A stretch of DNA of 47,459 nucleotides from Nocardia carnea. Its GTDB lineage: Bacteria; Actinomycetota; Actinomycetes; Mycobacteriales; Mycobacteriaceae. This document shows, piece by piece, positions 40,904-47,459 of this stretch; position 1 is the first letter of the stretch; the number at the start of each line of letters is the position of its first letter. The notes below the pieces were generated by a model. That model saw nothing but the letters and a program-made list of their open reading frames with translations, did not search any database and was not told the origin of the DNA. Made by a program: the position numbers and the translations under genes. The stretch spans positions 1 through 47,459 of the forward strand of contig NZ_JARWOV010000254.1 of NCBI RefSeq assembly GCF_029868855.1. Reading direction: 5' to 3'.

Positions 40904-41737
40904 ATGCTGACCATCGGCGAACTGGCGTCCTATGCCGGGGTTACGGTGCGCGCGGTGCGGCACTACCACGCCAAAGGGCTGCTGCCGGAACCGGAACGCG
41001 ACCACTCCGGCTACCGGCGATACGACGCCGGCGCGGTGATCGAACTGATCAAGATCCGGACCCTCGCCGAGGCCGGAGTACCGCTGGTGCGGGTGCAGGA
41101 ACTGCTGCGCGCCGGCGAGTCGGAATTCGCGGCGGCCGTTGCCGAGATCGACCGGCGGCTGCGCGCGGAGATCCGGGAACGGCAGCGGCGCCGGGACCGC
41201 ATCGCCCGCCTCACCAGCGGCGACGGCCTGGTGTTGCCGCCGGAGGTGATCGGATTCCTCGACCGGCTCCGGTCGCTCGGGGTCGACGAGCGGATCGTGC
41301 GCTTCGAACGCGACGGCTGGATCCCGCTGGTAGCGCATTCCTCCGAGCGGATACCGGAGTGGATCGCCCGCAAACAACAGCAACTCGACGACCCCCGGCT
41401 CATCGATTTCTACCGCACCCTCGGCCGCGCCCTCGACCTGCCCGGCGACGATCCAGCGCTCACCGAACTCGCCGATTCCATGGCCGCCTACATCACCGAA
41501 CTGGCCGACGAACTGGGCGAGGACCATCTCGACGACACCGAGATCGACCCGCCGTTCGCCGAACTGCTCGACACCCTGGCATTCGATACCGTGCCCGCGG
41601 CGCGCCGGCTGATCGAACTACTCCGGAAACGCGGCTGGACCGGGTGGACCAAACTGGGTCGTGTGGATCCGGCGGACCGTCCGGGGTGGGTCGTCGTCGG
41701 CCTCGGTCAGGAGCCCGCGCCGTCGGCCGAGCTCTGA
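40904..41737 (+). CDS. MerR family transcriptional regulator
   Basis: Regulator of 277 residues. The MerR winged-helix is at the N-terminus: TIGELASYAGVTVRAVRHYHAKGLLPEPERDHSGYRRYDAGAV, followed by the linker coiled coil ELIKIRTLAEAGVPLVRVQELL. The effector domain (~120-277) has charged helices and ends with RPGWVVVGLGQEPAPSAEL; I see no cysteine pair, so metal sensing is unlikely. It follows a hydrolase gene by 4 nt and probably controls that operon through the dyad at 40018-40044. The domain is of the kind in actinobacterial drug-sensing MerR proteins. Confidence 0.9.
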   Translation: MLTIGELASYAGVTVRAVRHYHAKGLLPEPERDHSGYRRYDAGAVIELIKIRTLAEAGVPLVRVQELLRAGESEFAAAVAEIDRRLRAEIRERQRRRDRIARLTSGDGLVLPPEVIGFLDRLRSLGVDERIVRFERDGWIPLVAHSSERIPEWIARKQQQLDDPRLIDFYRTLGRALDLPGDDPALTELADSMAAYITELADELGEDHLDDTEIDPPFAELLDTLAFDTVPAARRLIELLRKRGWTGWTKLGRVDPADRPGWVVVGLGQEPAPSAEL

Positions 41738-41746
41738 TCCGGCGTC

Positions 41747-42994
41747 TCAGGCGCTGGACGCGGCCCGCGAGCGGCGGGCGATCAGAGCGCTGTACAAGTA
41801 CCACCAGGTCCGGGCATTCGTAGGGTCGAGACCGGTGAGGTCGCCGATTCGCTGCATTCGGTAATCGACGGTGTTCGGGTGGACGTTCAGCTGCCGGGCG
41901 GCCCGGGTGCGGTTGCGGTTGGTGTCGATGTAGATCTGCAACGTCTGCAACAGTTCGGGGTGGTCGTCGAGCGGATCGAGCAGCCGGCCGAGGCGGGTGC
42001 GGCCCGCTCCGGGGCGGGTCAGCTGGTATTCCAGCGCCAATTCGGTGAAGCGATGGACTCGGGCCGCCAGCCCGAGCTGTTCGACGATATCGAGTAGTTC
42101 GTGTGCCTGCCGGGTGGCGTCCGGTACATCCGCGGCCGCGGCGATGACGACGGTGGCGGTGATGTCCACATATGTTGCGGCGGAGAGATTGTCGACGAGG
42201 TCGTCGATTTCCGCATCGGTGCACGAATCGGCGGGGACGAGGATGGTGCCGCCGTCCACCGAGAGCAGTGGCAGTGCCTGCCGGTCCAGCCGGGTGGCCA
42301 GTGCGGACTGCAGTCTGCGCAGTTTACGGCGGGCCACGACCTGCCGGTCCAAGCGCGGATCGTGCTCGTCGGGGTGCGCCGGTACGGCCAGGGCGAGGAC
42401 GAAATACCGTTCCGCGATAGGCACACTCGCGTCTCGGGTCATGGCGGTGGCGGTATGCCCGCCGAGCAGGGCCGAGGTCACCGTGTGCACCTCGGTGTGA
42501 TGCTCGGCGGCCGCGCTCTTGAGCTCGCGGACATAGGTTTTGCTGACCGTGGAGGTGATCAGGGCGAGCAATTCGACCGAAGCGGTGATCACGGTCGCGA
42601 TATCGGTACCGGGGACCCGGCCGGCTCGCGGAATCAACAGGTCCAGGCCGGCTTTCAGGCCGTGATGGGCGGCGTGCAGTACGGTGCCGATCGCGACGCC
42701 GTTGCGGGCCCAGCCGCCGGCGGCGGATCGGAGCCGATCGAGGCGCGGCGGCGGGCACTCGCCCCGCAGACGCTGGATCAACCAGCGCAGGCAGACCCGC
42801 ACCACCGCGGTGACCTCACCGCGCAGCACGGTGTCCGGCACGGTCGGTCCGAGCGTTCCGGACCGGGCGAGCCCGGCCACCACCTCGCGTGCCAATCGGT
42901 GCACATCGGGTGCCGGTGGTGCGGGGATATGTTTGCCCGCATCGGGTTCGTGGTGAAGGGTGCGCTCGACAATCACCGGGGACCTCCTCGTCAC
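41747..42994 (-). CDS. PucR/CdaR-type helix-turn-helix regulator
   Basis: A 415-residue transcriptional regulator. A helical N-terminal half (residues ~30-190, with VRVCLRWLIQRLRGECPPPR) and a GGDEF-like/CdaR-like middle (FVLALAVPAHPDE) lead to a C-terminal PucR HTH (LLDPLDDHPELLQTLQIYIDTNRNRTRAARQLNVHPNTVDYRMQRIGDLTGLDPTNART, about 346-405). Such proteins regulate purine or sugar-acid use and secondary metabolism in actinomycetes. It is convergent with the MerR gene. Start GTG 42994 is likely; there is no clear Shine-Dalgarno. Confidence 0.8.
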   Translation of the reverse strand: MTRRSPVIVERTLHHEPDAGKHIPAPPAPDVHRLAREVVAGLARSGTLGPTVPDTVLRGEVTAVVRVCLRWLIQRLRGECPPPRLDRLRSAAGGWARNGVAIGTVLHAAHHGLKAGLDLLIPRAGRVPGTDIATVITASVELLALITSTVSKTYVRELKSAAAEHHTEVHTVTSALLGGHTATAMTRDASVPIAERYFVLALAVPAHPDEHDPRLDRQVVARRKLRRLQSALATRLDRQALPLLSVDGGTILVPADSCTDAEIDDLVDNLSAATYVDITATVVIAAAADVPDATRQAHELLDIVEQLGLAARVHRFTELALEYQLTRPGAGRTRLGRLLDPLDDHPELLQTLQIYIDTNRNRTRAARQLNVHPNTVDYRMQRIGDLTGLDPTNARTWWYLYSALIARRSRAASSA

Positions 42995-43242
42995 CGCAGA
43001 TCGAAATACCCCACGGCGCGAGGGCCGGGAGCGAACCCGGCGCCGCGGACCCGTTACGGTGTGGCGGGGTTTCCGGTTCTGAGCACACGGTAATCTGAGC
43101 TATCGCTCACCTTCTACTCCGCTTTCGACATCGGCGGACATCGTAGAAAATCGCTTTCACCTGCTGAAATGTGTACCGTAGATGCCGGTATCGCGGGCGA
43201 TGCGGAGCAAACCACGGATACCGCTCACTTTTCGAGCGGATC

Positions 43243-43872
43243 TCAGGCGGCCGGTCGCCGCTCGATCTCGGACTCGATCCAGCGGCCTATCATCCGCGCG
43301 GTCATCTTGACGGCTGCCAGCCGTTGCCCGTCGTCGACCTCGATGGCGGACGCCCGCAGAACCGCCGCGAACATCGTATTGATCAGGACGAAGGTCATCG
43401 TGTCGTATTCGTGATCGTCACCGGGGCCGAGCAGCTGGATCAGCATCACCTTGACGAGGATGCGCAGGCGCGGCTCGAATTCCGGTAAGCCGCTGCTGTA
43501 GAACTGGACTCCCGCCACCAGCGCCCGGACCAGCGGTGCGTTGGCCACCAGTTCATCGGTGATGATCTCCAGGAGTCCGGCGACGAGCTTCTCCGGCGAT
43601 TCCTGCGACATACCGACCAATCGCTGGGTGATGCGCTGCTCGATGGTCTCGAGCAGCCGCTCCAGCAACTCGTCGACGATGACAGCCCGATCGGTGAAAT
43701 AGCGGTAGACGGTGCCGATACTTACCCCGGCCTCCGCCGCGATCCGATTCGTCGAGGTGTCGGCTATACCGCGTTCGCCGAAGAGCCGGGCGGCGGTGTC
43801 GAGAATATGCTCGCGGGTCGCCCGCGCGCGCTCCTGGGTCGGGCGCCTACGCCGGCCGGCTTTCGCGGGCAC
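43243..43872 (-). CDS. TetR/AcrR family transcriptional regulator
   Basis: Repressor of 209 residues. HTH: REHILDTAARLFGERGIADTSTNRIAAEAGVSIGTVYRYFTDRAVIV. C-terminal ligand domain includes LVANAPLVRALVAGVQF and MFAAVLRASAIEVDDGQRLAAVKMTARMIGRWI. The start is GTG 43872, 4 nt after AGGAGG. Upstream lies an inverted repeat at 43892-43908. It is divergent from the UbiB-family gene, which it may regulate. Confidence 0.88.
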   Translation of the reverse strand: MPAKAGRRRRPTQERARATREHILDTAARLFGERGIADTSTNRIAAEAGVSIGTVYRYFTDRAVIVDELLERLLETIEQRITQRLVGMSQESPEKLVAGLLEIITDELVANAPLVRALVAGVQFYSSGLPEFEPRLRILVKVMLIQLLGPGDDHEYDTMTFVLINTMFAAVLRASAIEVDDGQRLAAVKMTARMIGRWIESEIERRPAA

Positions 43873-43891
43873 CGCATCCTCCTGTTCCTGC

Positions 43892-43908
43892 GCAAAGACG
43901 AGCTTTGC
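43892..43908. promoter_or_regulatory. inverted repeat upstream of the third TetR gene
   Basis: GCAAAG (43892-43897), ACGAG, CTTTGC (43903-43908) are perfect 6-bp arms, 20 nt upstream of the GTG. It could be an autoregulatory operator between the divergent TetR and UbiB genes. Confidence 0.4.
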
Positions 43909-44076
43909 TCAGCTTAGTGCGAACACGAAGTCCCGGATCGAGAAAACCGTCTGCTCTCGGCGTGCGGTTCCCGGAAGCCGGACCGGGCCCACCGGGAGCG
44001 CGGTAGTGCCTCGCGTATCGATCCCGTCGACTGTAGTGTGACCGCCGTTACCCCCCAGCGGTCCATGGAGGTGCGG

Positions 44077-45450
44077 ATGGCAACGGGTCGGGTTCCCCAC
44101 GGGCGGCTTGTCCGGGGCAGCGCTCTGGGCCGGCTGGCCGCAGGCCAAGCCCTCCGTGAGGCCGGAACCAAGGTCGCGATGCTGGGCCGGCCGGAACAGG
44201 CGCGGCGCGCCCTCGCCGAACGATCCACCCTGCAGGCGGCCCAGCAGATGGTCACGGTGCTGGGCGGTATGAAGGGCGCGGCGATGAAACTCGGGCAGAT
44301 GCTGTCGGTCCTCGATATCGACCTGGTGCCGGAATCGCACCGCGAACTGTTCCGGGCCAAACTCGCCGAACTGCGTGATCGTGCACCGGAATTCCCTTTT
44401 TCGGCGATGCGCACCGTTATCGAGCACGATCTCGGCCGCCTTTCGGAGGTCTTCGCCGATTTCGACGAGACACCGATCGCTGCCGCGTCGATCGGGCAGG
44501 TCTACCGTGCCCGGCTGCGTGACGGTCGCATCGTGGCGGTCAAGGTGAAATACCCCGGCGTCGACGAGGCCGTGCACGCCGATATGCGCAATCTGAAACT
44601 GTTCGGCAAAATCTGGAAAGCCGCGCTGCCCAGTGCCGCCGACGCGGGCGTACTCGACGAGATCGCCCGCAATATCGGCGGTGAACTCGACTATCCGCGT
44701 GAAGCGCGTAACCAGCGCCGCGTCGCGCAACGTTACCGCGGGCATCCCTTCGTCACCGTTCCCGATTGCGTCGACGAGTACTGCGGACCCAACGTCCTGG
44801 TCACCGAGTTCGTGGACGGGCAGCCGTTCGACGCCCTGCGCGCTCTGCCCGACGACGACCGGTCCCGGCTCGGCGAGTTGATCTATCGCTTCTACATCAA
44901 CTCGCTGTTCACCGACTACGAATTCTGCGGCGACCCGCACCCCGGGAACATGATGCTCGCCGCGGACGGCCGGCTGGCCTTCGTCGATTTCGGTCTCTAC
45001 CACCGGATGGATCCGGTACACGCCGATTTCGAACGCGACTGCCTGCGCGCCGCCGGGCAGATGCGCGGCGCGGACCTCTACGACGCCTGGGTCGGCCGCG
45101 GGATCATCGACCCCGAGGCCGGGGTCACCGTGGATGAATGCCTGAACTACGTCTGGGCGGCCGCGGGCTGGCATCTGCTCGACGACGAGGTCACCATCAC
45201 CCCCGAACTCGCCACGGGGGCGGTGGTTCTCGCGATGGATCCCCGGGCGACCGAATTCCGCGGTATGCACCAGCAGTCGCTGCCGCCCGAGCACGTCTTC
45301 TCCCGCCGCGCGGACCTGTTCACCTTCGCGGTACTCGGCCAGCTGGTCACCACGAACAACTGGCACCGGATCGCCCGGGAATGGCTGGAGGGCGCAGCCC
45401 CCGCCACCGAGATCGGACGGGCGATCGCGGGCTGGCGGGCCGCCGGCTGA
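44077..45450 (+). CDS. UbiB/ABC1-family atypical kinase
   Basis: A 457-residue member of the AarF/UbiB/ADCK family, atypical protein-kinase-like ATPases linked to isoprenoid quinone biology. The hallmarks are present: KLGQMLS (KxGQ) near residue 72, AAASIGQVYRA (A-rich loop), VAVKVKYPGVDE with the invariant Lys, TEFVDGQPF, DPHPGNMML, and FVDFGLYHRMD with the DFG Asp. A C-terminal extension of ~110 residues follows. Start ATG 44077 has GGAGG 5 nt upstream; the upstream ATGs at 44038 and 44065 are not preceded by one. It is divergent from TetR; in nocardiae the quinone is menaquinone. Confidence 0.88.
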   Translation: MATGRVPHGRLVRGSALGRLAAGQALREAGTKVAMLGRPEQARRALAERSTLQAAQQMVTVLGGMKGAAMKLGQMLSVLDIDLVPESHRELFRAKLAELRDRAPEFPFSAMRTVIEHDLGRLSEVFADFDETPIAAASIGQVYRARLRDGRIVAVKVKYPGVDEAVHADMRNLKLFGKIWKAALPSAADAGVLDEIARNIGGELDYPREARNQRRVAQRYRGHPFVTVPDCVDEYCGPNVLVTEFVDGQPFDALRALPDDDRSRLGELIYRFYINSLFTDYEFCGDPHPGNMMLAADGRLAFVDFGLYHRMDPVHADFERDCLRAAGQMRGADLYDAWVGRGIIDPEAGVTVDECLNYVWAAAGWHLLDDEVTITPELATGAVVLAMDPRATEFRGMHQQSLPPEHVFSRRADLFTFAVLGQLVTTNNWHRIAREWLEGAAPATEIGRAIAGWRAAG

Positions 45451-45469
45451 GACGGGAGTCGGAGCCGGC

Positions 45470-46489
45470 TCAGCGCAGGGCGGCGGCGAGGGCGGCGATC
45501 TGGTCGGCCGGTGGGTCGTAGCCGGGGAAGTAGCAGCACACCCGGTCGGTTACGTCGGCGAAGCGGCGGGTGATCTCGGCCGCGCACTCTTCGGGAGTGC
45601 CCCGTACCGCGAGGGCGTCGACCATGGGATCGGAAATACGGTCGAACATTTTCATGATGTCGCCGGATTTGGAGAGGGCGTTGAGTTCCGGCTGGAGATC
45701 GCCCCAGCCCTCGACATCGAGCACGGGGCGGTAGGCCGGTGTCGAACCGTAGAACGCGAGCAAGCCGCGCACACCGGTGCAGGCAGCCGTCAGCTCGTCC
45801 GCCGAGCGGCCCATCGCGACGATCACCTGCGGGTACAGCGGGAATTCCGTGCGGCCCGCCCGTTTCATGCCCTCCGCTACCGCGGGTAGCGTACGTTCCC
45901 GGAAATGGCGGTGGCTGTGGAAGGGCATCACCAGCAACCCGTCCGCGACCTCGGCCGCGGTGCGGGTCATCACCGGGCCCAGCGCGCCCAGCAGCACCGG
46001 CGGCGCGCCGTACGGGTTGGGGCCGGGGACGAAAGTCGGCGGCATCAGGGTGTGCCGGGTGTACTCGCCCCGGAAATCGAGCGGGGTGCCGTCCTGCCAG
46101 GACGTCAGGATCGACCGCACGGCCAGTACGATCTCCCGCATCCGCGCCGCCGGAGCGGACCAGGTCGTGCCGTAGCGTTTCTCGATATGGGGCCGGATCT
46201 GCGAACCGAGCCCGAGCCGGAACCGTCCACGCGACATGAGCTGCAGATCCCAGGCGGCATGCGCCAGATGCATCGGACTGCGCGGCATCGCGATCGCGAC
46301 ATTGGTCATCAGGTCGGTATCCACCCGGCCGGCCACCGCCGCCAGCGGCAGCAGAACGTCGTGCGGGCCTTCGAAGGTGAACAATCCGGCGGCACCGGCC
46401 TCGACGAGGGTGCGGGCGCGTTCCTCACAACGGTCCGGGCGTGCGTCCAACTGGAGATCGAGCAGCATCAGCCCATCCAAGTGCATCAT
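45470..46489 (-). CDS. LLM-class F420-dependent oxidoreductase
   Basis: Flavin/F420 oxidoreductase of 339 residues, luciferase-like TIM barrel. Signature segments are LLPLAAVAGRVDTDLMTNVAIAMPRSPMHLAHAAWDLQLMSRGRFRLGLGSQIRPHIEKRYG and PPVLLGALGPVMTRTAAEVADGLLVMPFHSHRHF, both typical of the TIGR03617-like actinobacterial group. It probably uses deazaflavin F420. Substrate unknown. The two ATGs at 46489 and 46486 are alternatives. It is divergent from vapB and convergent with UbiB. Confidence 0.85.
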   Translation of the reverse strand: MMHLDGLMLLDLQLDARPDRCEERARTLVEAGAAGLFTFEGPHDVLLPLAAVAGRVDTDLMTNVAIAMPRSPMHLAHAAWDLQLMSRGRFRLGLGSQIRPHIEKRYGTTWSAPAARMREIVLAVRSILTSWQDGTPLDFRGEYTRHTLMPPTFVPGPNPYGAPPVLLGALGPVMTRTAAEVADGLLVMPFHSHRHFRERTLPAVAEGMKRAGRTEFPLYPQVIVAMGRSADELTAACTGVRGLLAFYGSTPAYRPVLDVEGWGDLQPELNALSKSGDIMKMFDRISDPMVDALAVRGTPEECAAEITRRFADVTDRVCCYFPGYDPPADQIAALAAALR

Positions 46490-46533
46490 GCCGCCAGCCG
46501 CTGCCGAACGTGGAACAGGCGCGGACGGGCAGG

Positions 46534-46561
46534 CATATGGCGGAGGTACCATAACCATATG
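46534..46561. promoter_or_regulatory. VapBC operator and leaderless promoter
   Basis: CATATGG (46534-46540) and CCATATG (46555-46561) form a perfect inverted repeat with a 14-nt spacer; a further CCATA (46549-46553) sits inside. The -10 hexamer TACCAT (46547-46552) ends 6 nt before the vapB ATG. Ribbon-helix-helix antitoxins bind such repeats, and this one covers both the -10 and the start codon. Confidence 0.55.
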
Positions 46562-46807
46562 GCGCTCAAGAAGACAACGGTCATGGTCGATGAGAAGGAC
46601 CTCGAGACAATCAAGGAGGCGGCGGCTCGGCAGGGTCGCCCGGAGGCGGAGTACTTCCGCGAGGCATTCCACATCGCTGCACTGCGGGCCCGCCGATGGG
46701 AGGACGAGTGGGATATCCCAGTGCTCGACCTCGGCCATCCGATTGCCGCCGTAGAGGTCGATGAAGTCGTCCACGAAGCCATCACCGACGCCGACGACCG
46801 TCGATGA
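46559..46807 (+). CDS. vapB: VapB antitoxin (ribbon-helix-helix)
   Basis: Antitoxin of 82 residues. The N-terminus KKTTVMVDEKDLETIKEAAARQGRPEAEYFREA is a ribbon-helix-helix (CopG/Arc-like) DNA-binding domain. The acidic C-terminus (WDIPVLDLGHPIAAVEVDEVVHEA) should wrap the toxin active site. A leaderless promoter and inverted repeats lie at the start. Its stop overlaps the VapC start (ATGA). Base composition of the pair is lower in G+C than neighbours, which suggests horizontal acquisition. Confidence 0.9.
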   Translation: MALKKTTVMVDEKDLETIKEAAARQGRPEAEYFREAFHIAALRARRWEDEWDIPVLDLGHPIAAVEVDEVVHEAITDADDRR

Positions 46808-47238
46808 TCCTGATCGGTGACACCTCTGGGCTGATTGCTGCATTCAACCCGTCCGATCCGGAACATGCCGCGGCTCGTCGGGTACTGCAACAAGCTGGTT
46901 CGACGGTTGTATCGCCGTTGGTTCTGCTCGAGATCGAGCATGTGATCACTCGGAATCTGAACCGGGATCTCGCCTACGGTGTGAATGATTGGCTGCTCGC
47001 GCAAGAGAACACCGGCCGCGTCGAGGTCGGTGCGGTATCGGCAGAATTGCTTCGGACGGCACGCCTTGTTCAGCGTCATTACCGAGATTTGCGCTTGGAT
47101 CTCACCGATGCAGTGAATGTGGCACTGGCGGAACGGTACGAAACCTCGGACATCTTGACGCTGGATCGCCGCGACTTCCGGGCGGTTGCGCCCTTGACAT
47201 GCCATAAAGGGTTCCGGGTGCTGCCGGACGATTACTGA
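46804..47238 (+). CDS. vapC: VapC toxin (PIN-domain ribonuclease)
   Basis: PIN-domain toxin of 144 residues; VapC proteins cleave tRNA or rRNA. Conserved acidic residues: Asp in LIGDTSGLIAAF, Glu in LLEIEHVI, Asp in LRLDLTDAVNVALAE and Asp in ILTLDRRDF. It starts at 46804 overlapping the vapB stop (ATGA). Downstream the sequence degrades at the contig end, but the toxin itself is complete. Confidence 0.92.
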   Translation: MILIGDTSGLIAAFNPSDPEHAAARRVLQQAGSTVVSPLVLLEIEHVITRNLNRDLAYGVNDWLLAQENTGRVEVGAVSAELLRTARLVQRHYRDLRLDLTDAVNVALAERYETSDILTLDRRDFRAVAPLTCHKGFRVLPDDY

Positions 47239-47459
47239 CCCGGAATACAGTCGGACGGCTGCCGTCTATCGGACCGAACCCCCTCGGAGCTCCGTGCCGG
47301 CGCGGCGCCAGGCCTGAAACGCGCGACGCCGGGGGGCCCCCCCCACCCGCCGGGGGGGGGGCCCGCGGGGGGGGGGGGGGGGGGGGCGGGGGGGGGGGGC
47401 CCCCGCCACGAGTAAAAGGACCGCGGCCCCCCCGGGGCGCAGAGAGGGCCCCCAGGGCG
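47239..47459. other. low-quality contig end
   Basis: The first ~80 bases after vapC look ordinary. From ~47330 the sequence becomes long G and C homopolymers with no coding signal, as seen in poor sequencing or assembly at a contig edge. I annotate nothing in it. Confidence 0.7.

Noticed and set aside
47330..47459. G-quadruplex or telomere-like repeat
   Set aside because: The G runs are irregular and at the very contig end; an artefact is more likely.

Overview
The window is high-GC DNA with the look of a Nocardiaceae actinomycete, most likely Nocardia or a close relative. Many starts are GTG, many neighbouring genes overlap by ATGA or GTGA, and many promoters look leaderless. From about 3.7 to 18.5 kb the gene order is like the Mycobacterium tuberculosis Rv1209-Rv1239c neighbourhood, with insertions and losses. 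I read about 44 protein genes. I saw no rRNA, tRNA, CRISPR array or insertion sequence. The last ~190 bases are G/C homopolymer, probably a contig-end artefact.

Layout. 0.3-3.7 kb: a TetR regulator and a tetronasin-type ABC exporter (ATPase plus permease). 3.8-6.3 kb: divergent glgC and glgA/glgM for glycogen and capsular glucan. 6.4-9.0 kb: truncated haemoglobin, an RlmA-type rRNA methyltransferase, a 55-residue DUF3117 protein, 3-methyladenine glycosylase and a DivIVA-domain protein. 9.3-15.1 kb: Mrp, two lytic transglycosylases, a DUF1003 membrane protein, and a soluble PRC/MgtE-N/CBS protein that resembles a Mg transporter lacking its channel. 15.2-19.7 kb: a CitE-like lyase, a stress-protein-like membrane protein, a SUFU-domain protein, CorA, a PHP phosphoesterase and a small membrane protein. 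20.2-24.2 kb: malic enzyme, an orphan OpuAC-type binding protein and a DHA2 drug transporter.

24.2-33.0 kb is a lipid-metabolism island on the minus strand: Baeyer-Villiger-type monooxygenase, SDR, alpha/beta hydrolase, acyl-CoA ligase, patatin and a HAD-PlsC fusion, with a divergent TetR gene. Its content resembles the mycobacterial mymA operon, but with TetR control and a phospholipid-remodelling end. 33.0-37.6 kb: an esterase and two half-size ABC transporters resembling siderophore importers. 38.0-42.9 kb: a NarL-type two-component system, a hydrolase-MerR operon and a PucR-type regulator. 43.2-47.2 kb: TetR, an UbiB-family kinase, an F420-type oxidoreductase and a vapBC module.

The strongest pattern running through the window is regulatory. 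At least ten transcription units carry a TANNNT -10 hexamer ending exactly 6 or 7 nt before the start codon, as expected for leaderless mRNAs. Two unrelated TetR genes also have two tandem dyads spaced 20 bp apart over their starts.
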